A stretch of DNA of 47,284 nucleotides from an uncultured Prevotellaceae bacterium (GTDB lineage: Bacteria > Bacteroidota > Bacteroidia > Bacteroidales > Bacteroidaceae). Below are positions 1 to 7,898 of the stretch, piece after piece. The position numbers and the translations under genes are program-made. Position 1 is the first letter of the stretch. The number at the start of each line of letters is the position of its first letter. The stretch spans positions 1 to 47,284 of the forward strand of contig CACWOS010000040.1 of the NCBI GenBank assembly GCA_902762565.1. The letters are read 5' to 3'. A model generated the notes under the pieces. It ran no database searches, had not been told where the DNA came from, and saw only the letters and a list, made by a program, of their open reading frames with translations.

Positions 1-106
1 CTTTTTGCGTCATTCTTGCTGCAATCCGATACTCCCTAAATCTCTTGCCTAATGCCTGTATTATTTGCACTGTAGGCATTGATTTTATATCCATTATCTT
101 TTCCAT
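1..106 (-). CDS. XRE-family HTH transcriptional regulator, N-terminal part only
   Basis: A reading frame starts at an ATG at 106 on the minus strand and runs off the window edge after about 35 codons. The visible residues include LGKRFREYRIAARMTQK, which is the first helix and turn entry of a Cro/CI (XRE) type DNA-binding domain. A full Bacteroidetes promoter lies just upstream (TACCTTTG at 121-114, TTG at 144-142), so the gene is expressed from here and the mRNA would have almost no leader. Regulators with this N-terminus often precede a HipA-like toxin, but nothing of a partner is visible. Only the family assignment is supported. Confidence 0.6.
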   Translation of the reverse strand, partial: MEKIMDIKSMPTVQIIQALGKRFREYRIAARMTQK

Positions 107-113
107 ATGGCTG

Positions 114-144
114 CAAAGGTACATAAACTTTCTCTAAGAGCCAA
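114..144 (-). promoter_or_regulatory. Promoter of the XRE regulator
   Basis: TACCTTTG (-7 box) at 121-114 and TTG (-33 box) at 144-142 on the minus strand are separated by 20 bases, the standard Bacteroidetes arrangement. The start codon at 106 is only 7 bases past the -7 box. Confidence 0.7.
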
Positions 145-281
145 ATATTTCGATTAAAAATTAGTTTATGAACGCTTAAATTTGCAAGTTTCCATTATAA
201 AAATGGTGGGCGTAGCGCAAATAACCAAATAAAATTGTGGCAAGAAGGCAAAATGTTTTGTGGGTTAAATTGTTATTTAAA

Positions 282-312
282 ACGGTGGCCGGGTGGGTCA
301 CCGTAATTTTTT
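282..312 (+). terminator. Hairpin with T-run in the leader of the lipoprotein gene
   Basis: ACGGTG (282-287) and CACCGT (299-304) form a perfect 6-bp stem with an 11-base G-rich loop, followed by AATTTTTTTATT. It sits only about 25 bases upstream of the start codon at 339. No plus-strand gene is seen before it in the window, so it is either the terminator of a transcript starting in 122-280 (a possible TAAATTTG box is at 177-184) or an attenuator for the lipoprotein gene. Confidence 0.55.
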
Positions 313-338
313 TATTAACAATTTAATTTTATTTTTTT

Positions 339-821
339 ATGAAAAAATTATTTTTCATTGCAGGATTAGTCCTGTTGTTTGCTGCTTGCAGCAATGAGAG
401 TGAGAACATGGTGAATAATGCTCAGATGGAGGAGGCTACAGCGCCGGTGATGGTGCATGTCAACGGCTTCTCCGTTGCGCAAGAGGATTTCCCCGTCACC
501 CGTGCAGCACAGGATGTTACTGACTACACCGGTGTTAAGGCAGTCACCCTGGCGTTCTACAGCGGTAGCACGGAGGTGTATAAGCACGAGCAGGTGAGGG
601 GTGCCCTGGAAGAGGGTGAGACCCTGGGTGAGTTCGAGTGCTCCCTCCCTATGGGCAGCTACACGATGGTAGTGATAGCCCGAGGCCAAGGCGATGGCGA
701 TGTGTTTACACTGACGAGTCCCACCGAGGCAGCTTACACCAGCGACCATTCGCGCGAGACTTTCGCCTATACCCAGGCGGTCAACACAGACTGGGCTGGT
801 GAGACCCATCTGACGTTCTAA
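339..821 (+). CDS. Short lipoprotein, possibly a truncated FimB/Mfa2-like fimbrial subunit
   Basis: The 160-residue product begins with a lipoprotein signal peptide (MKKLFFIAGLVLLFAAC, lipobox AAC with the lipidated Cys at residue 17). The mature part has alternating beta-strand character, including VKAVTLAFYSGSTEVYK and LPMGSYTMVVIARGQ, the pattern of one immunoglobulin-like domain in FimB/Mfa2-type anchors. Those proteins are normally about twice as long, so this is either a one-domain relative or a gene cut short at its 3' end. The stop is followed within 30 bases by a heptamer repeat tract. Family is inferred from pattern only. Confidence 0.5.
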   Translation: MKKLFFIAGLVLLFAACSNESENMVNNAQMEEATAPVMVHVNGFSVAQEDFPVTRAAQDVTDYTGVKAVTLAFYSGSTEVYKHEQVRGALEEGETLGEFECSLPMGSYTMVVIARGQGDGDVFTLTSPTEAAYTSDHSRETFAYTQAVNTDWAGETHLTF

Positions 822-850
822 ATGAAAAGTGGAGGGAAGGGTGGGAAATT

Positions 851-915
851 AAAATTGAAAATTGAAAATTGAGAATTGAAAATTGAAAATTGAGAATTGA
901 AAATGAGAAATGAAA
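851..915. repeat. Heptamer tandem repeat (AAAATTG/AGAATTG)
   Basis: About nine tandem copies of a 7-base unit (AAAATTG, AGAATTG, decaying to AAAATG and AGAAATG) fill most of the space between the lipoprotein gene and the methyltransferase gene. The same unit recurs at 3102-3129 between two repair genes. Confidence 0.85.
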
Positions 916-985
916 AAAAGTCGGTTTTTCTGATAAAGATTGCAAAATTCTTATTATTTTTGCAGCAGAATATATACAACAAGGC

Positions 986-1342
986 ATGAAGGACTATCCT
1001 GATAGGATGACGGCGGAGCAGGCGAGGGCATTTGGCAAGGATGTGCTGAACATCGTGAGCCAGATACCTCGTGGACGGGTGACTACGTATGGGCATATTG
1101 CAGCATTAGCGGGATGGCCCAGTCATTCAAGGATGGTGGGACGAACATTGAGATATACGTCTGGGGCGGAGCATCTGCCTTGTCATCGGGTGGTGAACAA
1201 AGAGGGTCGTATTGCACCAGGGTGGTCTCGCCAGCGGACGTTGCTGGAAGAAGAGGGTGTTCGTTTCAAGTCCAACGGGCATGTGGATATGGCACGATGT
1301 CTTTGGGAGCCGGAGGTGAACGAACACGGATGGGACGGATAA
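986..1342 (+). CDS. Methylated-DNA--protein-cysteine methyltransferase, C-terminal domain form
   Basis: This 118-residue protein is the DNA-binding and methyl-acceptor domain of the O6-alkylguanine transferase family. It has the RVTTYG entry of the winged helix (residues 31-36), the recognition segment SRMVGRTL, and the active-site motif PCHRV at 65-69 with the acceptor Cys66 intact. Alkyltransferase-like proteins (Atl) of similar length usually carry Trp at that position, so this one may be a true methyltransferase despite lacking the N-terminal domain. Its last residues (NEHGWDG) are encoded by a dispersed repeat also found at 3631-3663. It opens a DNA-repair gene group. Confidence 0.85.
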   Translation: MKDYPDRMTAEQARAFGKDVLNIVSQIPRGRVTTYGHIAALAGWPSHSRMVGRTLRYTSGAEHLPCHRVVNKEGRIAPGWSRQRTLLEEEGVRFKSNGHVDMARCLWEPEVNEHGWDG

Positions 1343-1386
1343 GACGGATAAGATATTATAATTTTAAACCAAAAAAAAAGAGACTT

Positions 1387-1929
1387 ATGAAAGAACTGAA
1401 AGGAACAAAGACCGAGCAGAACCTCAAGGAGGCTTTTGCAGGCGAGAGTATGGCAAGGAACAAGTACACGTATTTTGCTTCTAAGGCCAAGAAGGATGGA
1501 TTTGTGCAGATTGCTGCTATCTTTGAGGAGACGGCTGCCAACGAGAAGGAGCATGCCAAGATGTGGTATAAGTACCTGAACGGGGGCAGCGTGAGTGATA
1601 CGAAGACGAACCTGGCGGATGCTGCCAATGGTGAGAACTTTGAGTGGACGGATATGTATGCGCGTATGGCCAAGGAGGCTCGCGAGGAGGGCTTTGATGA
1701 GATTGCAGAGAAGTTCGAACTGGTGGGGGCTATCGAGAAACATCACGAGGAGCGTTATCGCAAGTTGCTGAAGAATATCGAGGATGCTGTAGTATTCTCT
1801 CGCGAGGATGATGTCATCTGGCAGTGCAGTAACTGCGGCCATATCGTCATCGGCAAGAAGGCACCTGAGGTTTGTCCAACGTGTGACCATCCGCAGAGCT
1901 ATTTCCAGATTAAGGCGGAAAACTATTAG
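1387..1929 (+). CDS. rbr: Rubrerythrin
   Basis: The 180-residue product is a full-length rubrerythrin, a non-haem diiron peroxidase that reduces hydrogen peroxide in the cytoplasm of anaerobes. The four-helix ferritin-like domain shows iron-ligand motifs around E20, E53-H56 (EKEHAK) and E117-H120 (EKHHEE). The C-terminal rubredoxin domain has CSNC (147-150) and CPTC (163-166) for the Fe(SCys)4 site. The ATG at 1387 is chosen because it gives the canonical start [13 protein letters not shown]; the open frame extends upstream only as a shadow of the previous gene. The thioesterase gene follows after one base. Confidence 0.95.
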   Translation: MKELKGTKTEQNLKEAFAGESMARNKYTYFASKAKKDGFVQIAAIFEETAANEKEHAKMWYKYLNGGSVSDTKTNLADAANGENFEWTDMYARMAKEAREEGFDEIAEKFELVGAIEKHHEERYRKLLKNIEDAVVFSREDDVIWQCSNCGHIVIGKKAPEVCPTCDHPQSYFQIKAENY

Positions 1930-1930
1930 A

Positions 1931-2344
1931 ATGGATATAAAAGAACTACTGAATCGGACGGATAGGTTTGCAGCCAATGCAGGTTGCAGGATTACGGAGG
2001 TAGACGAGCAGCATGCTGTGGCGGAGATGACGGTAACGACAATGCACCTGAATGGTGGCAATGTGTGTCAGGGAGGGGCGCTGTTTACGTTGGCAGACTT
2101 GGCCATTGCTGCCTGGATGAACCACAACGGGCAACTGACGTTTGGCATCAACAACAGCATCATGTTTGTGTCGAGTGCGCGCGAGGGTGATGTGCTACGG
2201 GCTGAGGCTGTCGGCATTTGCGACCATCATAAGATTCCTGCCGTTGAGGTGCGTGTAACCAATCAAGAAGGACGGCTTATCTGTCATGTGACGGGTATGG
2301 GGTATCGTAAGAATATTAACGTACCAGCGGAAGAAACGTTATGA
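1931..2344 (+). CDS. PaaI-type hotdog-fold acyl-CoA thioesterase
   Basis: The 137-residue protein has the PaaI/YdiI pattern: an N-terminal helix, HLNGGNVCQGGALFTLADLA (the variant of the HGG motif and the active-site helix carrying the catalytic Asp), and a C-terminal strand VRVTNQEGRLICHVTGMGY. Such cytosolic enzymes hydrolyse acyl-CoA or acyl-ACP thioesters; the substrate cannot be told. The ATG at 1931 follows the rubrerythrin stop by one base, and its own stop overlaps the next start (ATGA at 2341), so the three genes are probably co-transcribed. Confidence 0.85.
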   Translation: MDIKELLNRTDRFAANAGCRITEVDEQHAVAEMTVTTMHLNGGNVCQGGALFTLADLAIAAWMNHNGQLTFGINNSIMFVSSAREGDVLRAEAVGICDHHKIPAVEVRVTNQEGRLICHVTGMGYRKNINVPAEETL

Positions 2345-3114
2345 AGAACATTCTTTCCAAGGAAATCATCGCTTATATGGAGTCGCTGCAGAATGAGGAG
2401 CAGCGACGGATACTCATGGGGTTCTTCAAGACGGGGCCGGGTGAGTACGGTGAGGGTGATGAATTCCTGGGACTGAAGGTGCCACAGACAAGGGAAGTGG
2501 TCAAAAACGCATGGAAGGACTTTCCTTTGAGTGAGGTGCCAGAACTGCTGATGAACCGATGGCATGAGGTGAGGCTCTGTGGTTTACTGATATTGGTAGC
2601 GAAATTTGAGAAACTGGCCACCAAACGATTGGAGAATGACGAGAAAGCAATTCGGGGACGAGACGAGATTCTGACGATGTACCTCAAATATGCAGAGCGG
2701 GCGAACAATTGGGACCTCGTAGATCTCTCCGTGCATAAGATCTTGGGGTACTGGCTATTGCTTCCGACTAATCTGGGCGATAAGGAACAGAAGGTAAAAG
2801 TCCTCGATGAACTCGCCCAAAGCACCTGCCTGTGGAAACAACGCATGAGCATCGTGTGTACGTGGAAGACATCACAGATGGGTGACCCGTCATGGTGCTT
2901 AAGGTATGCTGAGATTCATTTGCATCATCCACATGATTTGATGCATAAGGCGGTTGGGTGGATGTTAAGAGAAATGGGCAAACGTTGTTCTATGGACTTG
3001 CTTCGTGAATTCCTCCGTCAGCATGCCCACGAGATGCCTCGCACTATGTTGCGCTATGCCATCGAAAAGATGTCGGAATCAGAACGACAATATTGGATGA
3101 GAATTGAAAATTGA
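2341..3114 (+). CDS. DNA alkylation repair protein (AlkD-like HEAT-repeat glycosylase)
   Basis: This 257-residue all-helical protein matches the AlkD family, which excises positively charged alkylated bases without flipping them. Family-typical stretches are VPQTREVVKNAWKDF near the N-terminus, RWHEVRLCGLLIL, and NNWDLVDLSVHKILG (about residues 122-136), the segment that usually carries catalytic Trp/Asp residues. The gene begins within the ATGA overlap with the thioesterase gene. Its last codons (RIEN) and stop lie inside a heptamer repeat that fills the gap to the glycosylase gene. Confidence 0.88.
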   Translation: MKNILSKEIIAYMESLQNEEQRRILMGFFKTGPGEYGEGDEFLGLKVPQTREVVKNAWKDFPLSEVPELLMNRWHEVRLCGLLILVAKFEKLATKRLENDEKAIRGRDEILTMYLKYAERANNWDLVDLSVHKILGYWLLLPTNLGDKEQKVKVLDELAQSTCLWKQRMSIVCTWKTSQMGDPSWCLRYAEIHLHHPHDLMHKAVGWMLREMGKRCSMDLLREFLRQHAHEMPRTMLRYAIEKMSESERQYWMRIEN

Positions 3115-3130
3115 AAATTGAGAATTGGGA
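3102..3130. repeat. Heptamer tandem repeat at the AlkD-like / glycosylase junction
   Basis: Four copies of the 7-base unit (A/G)AAATTG or AGAATTG span the stop codon of the AlkD-like gene and run up to the ATG of the next gene at 3131. It is the same unit as at 851-904. Confidence 0.8.
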
Positions 3131-3808
3131 ATGAAAGACAGTTGGCTGAATACGGAACATATCCATAGGAGCGGGGAGGGGATCGAGTATCATCCGCTAC
3201 GACCTTTCCTGCCAGAGAATGCCAAGGTGTTGTTCTTGGGTAGTTTTCCGCCCCAGCGCAAGCGGTGGTGCATGGATTTTTATTACCCGAATTATATCAA
3301 TGACCACTGGAGATTGGAGGGAGAGATATTCTTTGGTGACAAGAACCACTTTGTAGACCTTGAGGCGAAGCGGTTTAAGATAGACGAGATAGTGGCGTTC
3401 TGCAAAGAGAAGGGGCTTGCGTTCTTCGACACCTCCACGGCTATACGTCGACTGCAGGACAACGCCTCCGATAAGTTTCTTGAGGTGGTGGAGCCGACTG
3501 ACATCCCGGCTCTCTTGAAACAGTTGCCCCATCTTCGTGCTATTGTCACCACAGGTGAAAAGGCCACAGAGACGATTTGCAAGACGATGGGGATGATGGA
3601 AGTGCCGAAGGTGAATGCCTATGTGGAGATAACGAACACGGATGGCACGGATGAAACGGATAATTTAGCGAACACGAATCTCACGAATACCACGAATGGA
3701 GGTGGTTTGCTTTTATATAGATTGCCTAGCAGTTCACGCGCTTACCCCTTGTCATTCGACAAAAAGGTGGAGGCCTATCGTCGTTTTTTTAACTTTATTC
3801 AGATATGA
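3131..3808 (+). CDS. Uracil-DNA glycosylase family protein
   Basis: The 225-residue product has the UDG-superfamily fold signature VLFLGSFPPQ near residue 35 (motif 1, water-activating loop), a DFYYPNYIN segment, and LYRLPSSSRAYPLSFDKK near the C-terminus (motif 2-like His/Ser loop, here SSSRA). It resembles the mismatch/SMUG-like proteins of Bacteroidetes. The ATG at 3131 is preferred to a TTG at 3125. About 23 residues rich in Asn and Thr (encoded at 3630-3700) interrupt the protein before the second motif; they are coded by repeats related to 1319-1352 and look like an inserted loop. The stop overlaps the next start at 3805. Confidence 0.75.
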   Translation: MKDSWLNTEHIHRSGEGIEYHPLRPFLPENAKVLFLGSFPPQRKRWCMDFYYPNYINDHWRLEGEIFFGDKNHFVDLEAKRFKIDEIVAFCKEKGLAFFDTSTAIRRLQDNASDKFLEVVEPTDIPALLKQLPHLRAIVTTGEKATETICKTMGMMEVPKVNAYVEITNTDGTDETDNLANTNLTNTTNGGGLLLYRLPSSSRAYPLSFDKKVEAYRRFFNFIQI

Positions 3809-4503
3809 GAAACATAGAGATACATAGTTGTCCAGAGCTGATGGACCTGATCCAAGAGGTGGGGTTCCTGCCGCTGCTGGATAGTGGCATCAGGGGCTAT
3901 TCTGCCGAGGAACTGGTGGATGAGGATAATCGATATGTCGTGTTCGATGATGGCGGATGGGACTGGCCACTATGGAAGTGGAAGGGGCCTGTTGTCACGG
4001 AAGGGCGTTGCGTCTATGGCAAGTTCTTTGCTGGCAAGGCTGGGTTCGTGAGCAAGGAGTGGTGGCCAGATTTGTGCAACTATCGACGTGCTTCGAGACC
4101 TGCACCTGTGGAGGGCTCTATAGAAGAGGCTATCCTGTTGACCTTGGCAGAACACGGCAGTCTGATCACGCGCGAACTGCGAGCTGCCTGTGGCTTCGAT
4201 GGCCCCAAGATGCGGAGCAAGTTTGACGGCTATGTGACACGCCTGCAGATGGCCTGTCGCATCATAACGGAGGACTTTGTATATCCCACCGACAAACACG
4301 GGCGTGAATACGGCTGGGGTTGGTCACTGTTGACGACACCAGAGTCGCTGTTAGGTCGCGACATGTGTCAGGCCTCACCCCTTGACTCCCTCTCCGAAGG
4401 GCGAGGGAGAACGCCCCAGGAGTCGTTCGAGCGGATGAAGGTGCACCTTAGTGAACTGTTGCCTGAGGCCACGGAGAAACAGATTGAGAAGCTGATTAAG
4501 TAG
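3805..4503 (+). CDS. AlkZ-related DNA-binding protein
   Basis: The 232-residue protein resembles a shortened AlkZ/YcaQ-type winged-helix protein: GWDWPLWKWKG near residue 51, a winged-helix-like part EEAILLTLAEHGSLITRELR, then SKFDGYVTRLQMACRIIT and EYGWGWSLL. AlkZ enzymes unhook interstrand crosslinks, but their catalytic QxQ/QxD motif is not obvious here, so the activity is uncertain. Residues about 191-205 (SPLDSLSEGRGRTPQ) are encoded by a GC-rich imperfect palindrome at 4377-4411 that looks inserted. Overlap with the glycosylase gene (ATGA) supports a role in the same repair set. Confidence 0.6.
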   Translation: MRNIEIHSCPELMDLIQEVGFLPLLDSGIRGYSAEELVDEDNRYVVFDDGGWDWPLWKWKGPVVTEGRCVYGKFFAGKAGFVSKEWWPDLCNYRRASRPAPVEGSIEEAILLTLAEHGSLITRELRAACGFDGPKMRSKFDGYVTRLQMACRIITEDFVYPTDKHGREYGWGWSLLTTPESLLGRDMCQASPLDSLSEGRGRTPQESFERMKVHLSELLPEATEKQIEKLIK

Positions 4504-4539
4504 CATGAGCATCAAGACGATTATACTAATGCAGTCGTT

Positions 4540-5835
4540 ATGCTGACAGAACAGACCATGGAGAAGCTGCGAATACTCGCGGAGTCGGCGAAGTACGATG
4601 TATCGTGCTCGTCGAGCGGCACTGTGCGCAAAGGCAAGCAGGGCATGGTAGGCTCGACGGTGGGCGGTGTGGGCATCTGTCACTCGTTTGCTGATGATGG
4701 AAGGTGTATCTCGTTGCTAAAGGTGATGCTGACCAACTACTGTATGTACGACTGTGCGTATTGCATCAACCGTCGAAGCAATGACATCAAGCGGGCAACA
4801 CTCTCTGTCAGCGAGCTGGAGGAAATCACGATGGAGTTCTATCGCAGAAACTATATCGAGGGACTCTTCCTGTCGAGTGGGGTCGTGCGCAATCCTGACT
4901 ATACGATGGAACGACTGGCTGCTATTGCACGCGACCTTAGAACCGTCCATCGGTTTAATGGCTACATCCACCTGAAGAGCATTCCAGGTTGTTCGCAGGA
5001 ACTGCTCAACGAGGCTGGGCGCTATGCCGACCGCATGAGCGTGAACATCGAGATTCCCAAGGAGAAATCGCTGAAACTCCTCGCCCCTGAGAAGGACCAC
5101 AAAAGTGTGTTCCTGCCCATGAAACTCATCCAGCAGGGTGTATTAGAGAACAAGGAAGACCGCAAGAAATACCGCTCTGCGCCAAGGTTTGTGCCTGCGG
5201 GCCAATCTACGCAGATGATTGTGGGGGCGACGAAGGAGACAGACAAGGACATCCTCACGATGTCGTCGATGCTCTATGGTCAGCCCACCATGCGACGTGT
5301 CTACTACTCTGGCTATGTCAGCGTCAACACCTACGACCCACGACTGCCTGTGCTAAAGCAACCTCCACTGGTGCGCGAGAACCGTCTCTATCAGGCTGAC
5401 TGGCTGCTGCGCTTCTATCATTTCAAGGTTGACGAAATCGTTGATGAACAGCACGCCAACCTCGACCTCGAGGTAGACCCCAAACTCGCTTGGGCCCTGC
5501 GCCATCCAGAGGCGTTTCCTGTGGATATTAATACCGCTGATTACGAACAGCTATTGCGCGTGCCTGGTCTCGGCACCAAGTCGGCATGGCTTATCGTGAA
5601 CAGCCGTCGCTTCAATCGTCTGACGTCCTACGACCTGCGCAAGATGGGTGTGGTGATGAAGAAAGCCAAGTACTTCGTCACCTGTAACGAACTGACCTCC
5701 CAGTTCTCGCAGCCTATCATCGGCATTAACGAGCTACGTCCTGAACGCCTCCGTCCCTTGCTCATCAGCAAGGCCCAACAAAAGCGTGCGGCCGCCGAAC
5801 AACAGCTCTCCCTAGATTTCAAGGATGATACATAG
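4540..5835 (+). CDS. Putative DNA modification/repair radical SAM protein
   Basis: The 431-residue protein carries the radical-SAM cluster motif C68-x3-C72-x2-C75 in NYCMYDCAYC, and a C-terminal helix-hairpin-helix DNA-binding element (NTADYEQLLRVPGLGTKSAW). This combination is the rSAM family found next to DUF4130 and uracil-glycosylase-like proteins (TIGR03916 type). The reaction is not known; family names suggest repair or modification of DNA. It starts 37 bases after the AlkZ-related gene and is followed by its usual partner at 5887. Confidence 0.88.
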   Translation: MLTEQTMEKLRILAESAKYDVSCSSSGTVRKGKQGMVGSTVGGVGICHSFADDGRCISLLKVMLTNYCMYDCAYCINRRSNDIKRATLSVSELEEITMEFYRRNYIEGLFLSSGVVRNPDYTMERLAAIARDLRTVHRFNGYIHLKSIPGCSQELLNEAGRYADRMSVNIEIPKEKSLKLLAPEKDHKSVFLPMKLIQQGVLENKEDRKKYRSAPRFVPAGQSTQMIVGATKETDKDILTMSSMLYGQPTMRRVYYSGYVSVNTYDPRLPVLKQPPLVRENRLYQADWLLRFYHFKVDEIVDEQHANLDLEVDPKLAWALRHPEAFPVDINTADYEQLLRVPGLGTKSAWLIVNSRRFNRLTSYDLRKMGVVMKKAKYFVTCNELTSQFSQPIIGINELRPERLRPLLISKAQQKRAAAEQQLSLDFKDDT

Positions 5836-5886
5836 AAATAATCATGGACAAGGAAGTAAACACGCCCTCAGGCTTTGTACCCAATT

Positions 5887-6660
5887 ATGACGGTATATGT
5901 GTTTGACGGAACGATGGACGGGCTGCTGACGGCGGTGTTCGACGCATTCGCGCTGAAGGAGCAACCAGAGCAGTTGCTGGCGGAGGGTGACGCGCTGCCG
6001 TTGTTTTGTGACCATACCTACCACGTGACGTCAGACGAAGAAAAGGCTCGACGGGTGTGGACGGGACTGGAAAAGAAACTGACGCGCGAGGCCTTGCGAC
6101 TGATTTCGGTCAGTTGGCTGTCGGAACTGCGGGAACTGAACACGCCATTGTTCCAATATATATGTAAGGTGTTCCGTCAGGGGGATATATCGCGGAACTT
6201 CGCTGATGCAGACGTGCTGGCTGTGACGAACATCGCCCGTCGCGTGTTGCATGAACAGCTGAGGATGAAGCAGTTTATCCGTTTCCAGAAGGCGAAGGAC
6301 GGCACGTATCTTGGCGTCGTCTCGCCAGACCACAACGTGCTGCCCATTATCATCGACCATTTTCAGGACCGCTTCAACGACCAGCCGTGGCTGATATACG
6401 ATGCGAAGAGGCATTATGGGTACTATTATGACGGGAAAACCGTCATACACGTCACCTTCGAGGATGAAGCTGCCGTGCCTTTCGATTTATCGAACGGAAA
6501 GCTCGATGTCGACGTGCTGAGCGACAACGATCAGCTGTTCCAGGATCTCTGGCGCACGTACTTCAAGGCCATCTGCATCAAGGAGCGCATGAATCCCCGC
6601 AAGCAATTGCAGGACATGCCGCGTCGCTATTGGAAATACATGACAGAAAAGAATATGTAA
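5887..6660 (+). CDS. DUF4130 (TIGR03915-type) DNA metabolism protein
   Basis: The 257-residue protein opens with TVYVFDGTMDGLLTAVFDAF, the hallmark N-terminus of the DUF4130 family. The C-terminal half has SPDHNVLPIIIDHFQDRFNDQPWLIYD, also typical. The ATG at 5887 is chosen over an upstream TTG because the family motif begins there. Family members are nearly always adjacent to the radical SAM protein encoded just upstream, and in many genomes are joined to a uracil-glycosylase-like domain. Here a separate glycosylase gene lies two genes before. Biochemical function is unknown. Confidence 0.85.
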   Translation: MTVYVFDGTMDGLLTAVFDAFALKEQPEQLLAEGDALPLFCDHTYHVTSDEEKARRVWTGLEKKLTREALRLISVSWLSELRELNTPLFQYICKVFRQGDISRNFADADVLAVTNIARRVLHEQLRMKQFIRFQKAKDGTYLGVVSPDHNVLPIIIDHFQDRFNDQPWLIYDAKRHYGYYYDGKTVIHVTFEDEAAVPFDLSNGKLDVDVLSDNDQLFQDLWRTYFKAICIKERMNPRKQLQDMPRRYWKYMTEKNM

Positions 6661-6663
6661 TAT

Positions 6664-6694
6664 TTGCATAATTAAAAATATATTCGTACCTTTG
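6664..6694 (+). promoter_or_regulatory. Promoter of the FprA gene
   Basis: TTG (6664-6666) and TACCTTTG (6687-6694) are separated by 20 bases. The start codon at 6714 lies 19 bases past the -7 box. Confidence 0.75.
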
Positions 6695-6713
6695 CCCACA
6701 AAAGTTTTTGAAT

Positions 6714-7871
6714 ATGATTAGTGAAAGTATTAAGTATATCGGTGTTGACGACCTCGACATCGATCTTTTCGAGAGTCAGTATGTGGTGCCTGAGGGCATG
6801 AGTTATAACTCGTATCTCATCGACGATGAGAAGATTGCTGTGCTGGATACGGCTGATGCCCGTAAGGGTGAGGAGTGGAAAAAGAATCTGACGGAGGCTC
6901 TGAATGGACGCCAGCCAGACTATCTGGTGGCTCACCACATGGAGCCTGACCACTCGGCACTCATCGCTTGGATGCTGGAGACATATCCAGGCGTACAACT
7001 AGTTTGTAGCGCACAGGCCGTGAAGATGCTGGCCAACTTCTTTGATGGAGTGGATTTTACAGGTCGCGTAATCACCGTGAAAGAGGGCGATACACTGGCA
7101 TTGGGCAAACATACACTTCAGTTTATTGGTGCAGCAATGATACACTGGCCAGAGGTGATTATGAGTTACGATACCACCGATAAGGTGCTGTTCAGCGCTG
7201 ACGGATTTGGTAAGTTTGGTGCGCTGGTCAACGAGACTGACGACTGGGCTTGCGAGGCACGTCGCTATTATTTTAATATCTGTGGCAAGTATGGCGCACA
7301 GGTGCAGGGCGTTATGAAGAAGATGGTTGCTCTGGATGTGCAGGCCATCTGTCCACTGCATGGTCCTGTGCTGAAGGGTGAAGCTCTGGCTGAGGCTGTG
7401 AAGCTCTATGATACTTGGAGCAAGTATGAACCTGAGAGCGAAGGCATCCTGATAGCTTACGCCAGCATTCATGGTGGTACGGCCGCTGCTGCTGAGCGCT
7501 TAGGTGAGATTCTGCGCGAGAAAGGCGCCAAGAAGGTTGTGGTCAGCGATCTGAGTCGTGAGGACATGGCCGAGGTCATCGAGGATGCTTTCCGTTATCC
7601 AACGGTGGTAGTCGCTGCATCGAGCTATGATGCAGGTGTGTTCCCCGTGATGCACGACTTCCTGTATCACCTGCAGATCAAGAACTACCAGAAGCGCAAG
7701 TTTGCCATCATTGAGAACGGCAGCTGGGCACCATCAGCAGGCAAGGTCATGAGGGGTATGATTGAGGCCATGAAGGACTGCGAAATCGTAGAGCCTATAG
7801 TTACCATTCGTTCGCGCATGAAGGCTGCTGACGAGGCTCTGCTTGAGCAGTTGGCCGGCAGCCTGATTTGA
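6714..7871 (+). CDS. FprA-type flavodiiron protein
   Basis: The 385-residue product is a two-domain A-type flavoprotein. The N-terminal metallo-beta-lactamase-like domain shows the diiron ligand motif HHMEPDHS (about residue 77), then HWPEVIMSY and CPLHGPVL. The C-terminal flavodoxin domain begins at ILIAYASIHGGTAAAAERL, where the phosphate loop binds FMN. Such soluble enzymes reduce oxygen to water or NO to nitrous oxide in anaerobes. The ATG at 6714 follows a clear promoter; an in-frame TTG at 6708 is less likely. Together with the rubrerythrin gene 5 kb away it suggests defence against oxidants around the repair genes. Confidence 0.93.
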   Translation: MISESIKYIGVDDLDIDLFESQYVVPEGMSYNSYLIDDEKIAVLDTADARKGEEWKKNLTEALNGRQPDYLVAHHMEPDHSALIAWMLETYPGVQLVCSAQAVKMLANFFDGVDFTGRVITVKEGDTLALGKHTLQFIGAAMIHWPEVIMSYDTTDKVLFSADGFGKFGALVNETDDWACEARRYYFNICGKYGAQVQGVMKKMVALDVQAICPLHGPVLKGEALAEAVKLYDTWSKYEPESEGILIAYASIHGGTAAAAERLGEILREKGAKKVVVSDLSREDMAEVIEDAFRYPTVVVAASSYDAGVFPVMHDFLYHLQIKNYQKRKFAIIENGSWAPSAGKVMRGMIEAMKDCEIVEPIVTIRSRMKAADEALLEQLAGSLI

Positions 7872-7898
7872 AGGAATTGACGATATACATTATTATTT

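Noticed and set aside
1114-1386. N-terminal extension of rubrerythrin
   Set aside because: It is the methyltransferase gene read in another frame; family length and start motif fit the ATG at 1387.
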